Shown piece by piece: positions 13,387 through 14,078 of a DNA stretch of 14,078 nt. Each line of letters starts with the position of its first letter. Within the stretch, counting starts at the first letter, position 1. The notes below the pieces were generated by a model that saw nothing but the letters and a program-made list of their open reading frames with translations, was not told where the DNA came from and did no database searches. This DNA is from Chloroflexota bacterium (GTDB taxonomy: Bacteria > Chloroflexota > Dehalococcoidia > SZUA-161). The DNA lies in the NCBI GenBank assembly GCA_016865955.1, contig VGNW01000037.1, positions 1 to 14,078 of the forward strand, in the 5' to 3' direction. A program made the position numbers and the translations under genes.

Positions 13387-13440
13387 ATCCCGAATTCTCA
13401 ATACTTACGGCTAAATACGACTGCGCGAAAGGAGAGCCAA

Positions 13441-14078
13441 ATGGTAGGGATTGCTTCCTACGGGGCTTATATACCCATCTATCGGCTGAGCCGCGATATG
13501 CCCTGGCTAACCTGGGGCGGACTGCCTGTAGGTGGGGAAAGGTCCGTAGCCAACTTCGACGAAGACAGTATCACCATGGCAGTCGAAGCCGGCAACAACT
13601 GCTTGCAGGGCTTCAATCGTGAGGAGATCGACGGCCTGTTCCTGGCTTCCACTACAACCCCCTATAAGGAAAAACAATGCGCCGGTCTGGTCGCCGAAGC
13701 GCTCGACCTCAAACGTAACATCAGAACCGCAGATTTCACCAATTCCGTAAGGTCGGCAACCATAGCTCTCAGGGCAGCTATGGATGCCATCGCCGCAGGG
13801 TCGGCAAAAAAAGTGCTGGTAGTTGCCGCAGATTGCCGCATGGGGATGCCCTCAACCGAGTACGAGCAGGCGTTCGGCGATGGAGCGGCTGCCATTCTTC
13901 TGAGCAAAACGGGGCTGATAGCAACCATAGACGGATGCCATACGCACTATGACGATATCATGGACTTATGGCGTCTGGACAATGATACCTATGTCAGATT
14001 CTGGGAAGACCGTTTCATCGTAGAAAACGGCTATCTGGATAACACCACCGAGGCTGTCAAAGCGATTCTGAAAGAGCA
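13441..14078 (+). CDS. HMG-CoA-synthase-like thiolase-fold protein (3' end outside window)
   Basis: The first 212 residues of a thiolase-fold protein related to hydroxymethylglutaryl-CoA synthase/KAS III. Supporting features are the N-terminus MVGIASYGAYIPIYRL, DEDSITMAVEAG (about 40-51), KKVLVVAADCRMG (123-135), EQAFGDGAAAILLS (142-155) and DDIMDLWRL (171-179), which corresponds to the DIYDFWRP region of MvaS. The nucleophile position differs: where MvaS has EACYGAT, this protein has FTNSVRSAT (99-107), so the catalytic Cys is Val with a Ser beside it. The catalytic Glu segment (GTESS) reads ASTTT. Normal HMG-CoA synthesis is therefore doubtful. In Chloroflexota and archaea, proteins of this kind are often paired with or fused to DUF35/OB-fold zinc domains, which could lie beyond the window. 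ATG 13441 follows AAAGGAG (13428-13434). Confidence 0.85.
   Translation, partial: MVGIASYGAYIPIYRLSRDMPWLTWGGLPVGGERSVANFDEDSITMAVEAGNNCLQGFNREEIDGLFLASTTTPYKEKQCAGLVAEALDLKRNIRTADFTNSVRSATIALRAAMDAIAAGSAKKVLVVAADCRMGMPSTEYEQAFGDGAAAILLSKTGLIATIDGCHTHYDDIMDLWRLDNDTYVRFWEDRFIVENGYLDNTTEAVKAILKE

Overview
The window reads as a bacterial chromosome segment, most likely from Chloroflexota, class Dehalococcoidia. This placement is an inference from gene content and order (rny-ymdB homologues; PIN/TRAM-ispD-ispF-cysS; Thr/Tyr/Thr tRNAs-tuf-rpmG-secE-nusG-rplK-rplA), from protein resemblance recalled from memory, and from promoters of the form TTGACA-N17-(TGn)TAnnAT. No 16S rRNA gene is present. Every recognised gene lies on the + strand, and most of the sequence is coding.

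Region 1 (1-3497) is a tightly packed run: the C-terminal part of RNase Y, a YmdB-type metallophosphodiesterase, a PHP-domain phosphoesterase, FabZ, and a small zinc-finger membrane protein. Stops and starts overlap or lie within about 10 bases, so this looks like one transcription unit for RNA and nucleotide turnover with a fatty-acid gene appended. Region 2 (3494-5874) starts with a good promoter embedded in the end of the previous gene. It carries a YacL-like membrane PIN/TRAM protein overlapping ispD, which overlaps ispF (two steps of the MEP isoprenoid pathway).

Region 3 (about 5931-8115) is a distinctly more AT-rich three-gene islet with its own promoter: a ParA-like ATPase with no ParB partner, an unrecognised 201-residue protein, and a VapC-like PIN ribonuclease whose gene overlaps the unknown one. 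It sits between ispF and cysS, which I would expect to be neighbours, and is flanked by a short imperfect inverted repeat. It is the best candidate for an undescribed system.

Region 4 (8159-13375) is the translation block: cysteinyl-tRNA synthetase, a promoter overlapping its stop codon, tRNA-Thr(UGU), tRNA-Tyr(GUA), tRNA-Thr(GGU), EF-Tu with a four-cysteine loop, L33, SecE, NusG, L11 and L1. Where rplJ/rplL would normally follow, the window instead ends in the first 212 codons of an HMG-CoA-synthase-like thiolase-fold protein that lacks the usual catalytic Cys and Glu.

No rRNA, CRISPR array, transposase, integrase or origin was seen. No stretch longer than about 200 bases lacks a gene. All assignments come from reading the sequence and remembered family motifs; no database search was possible.
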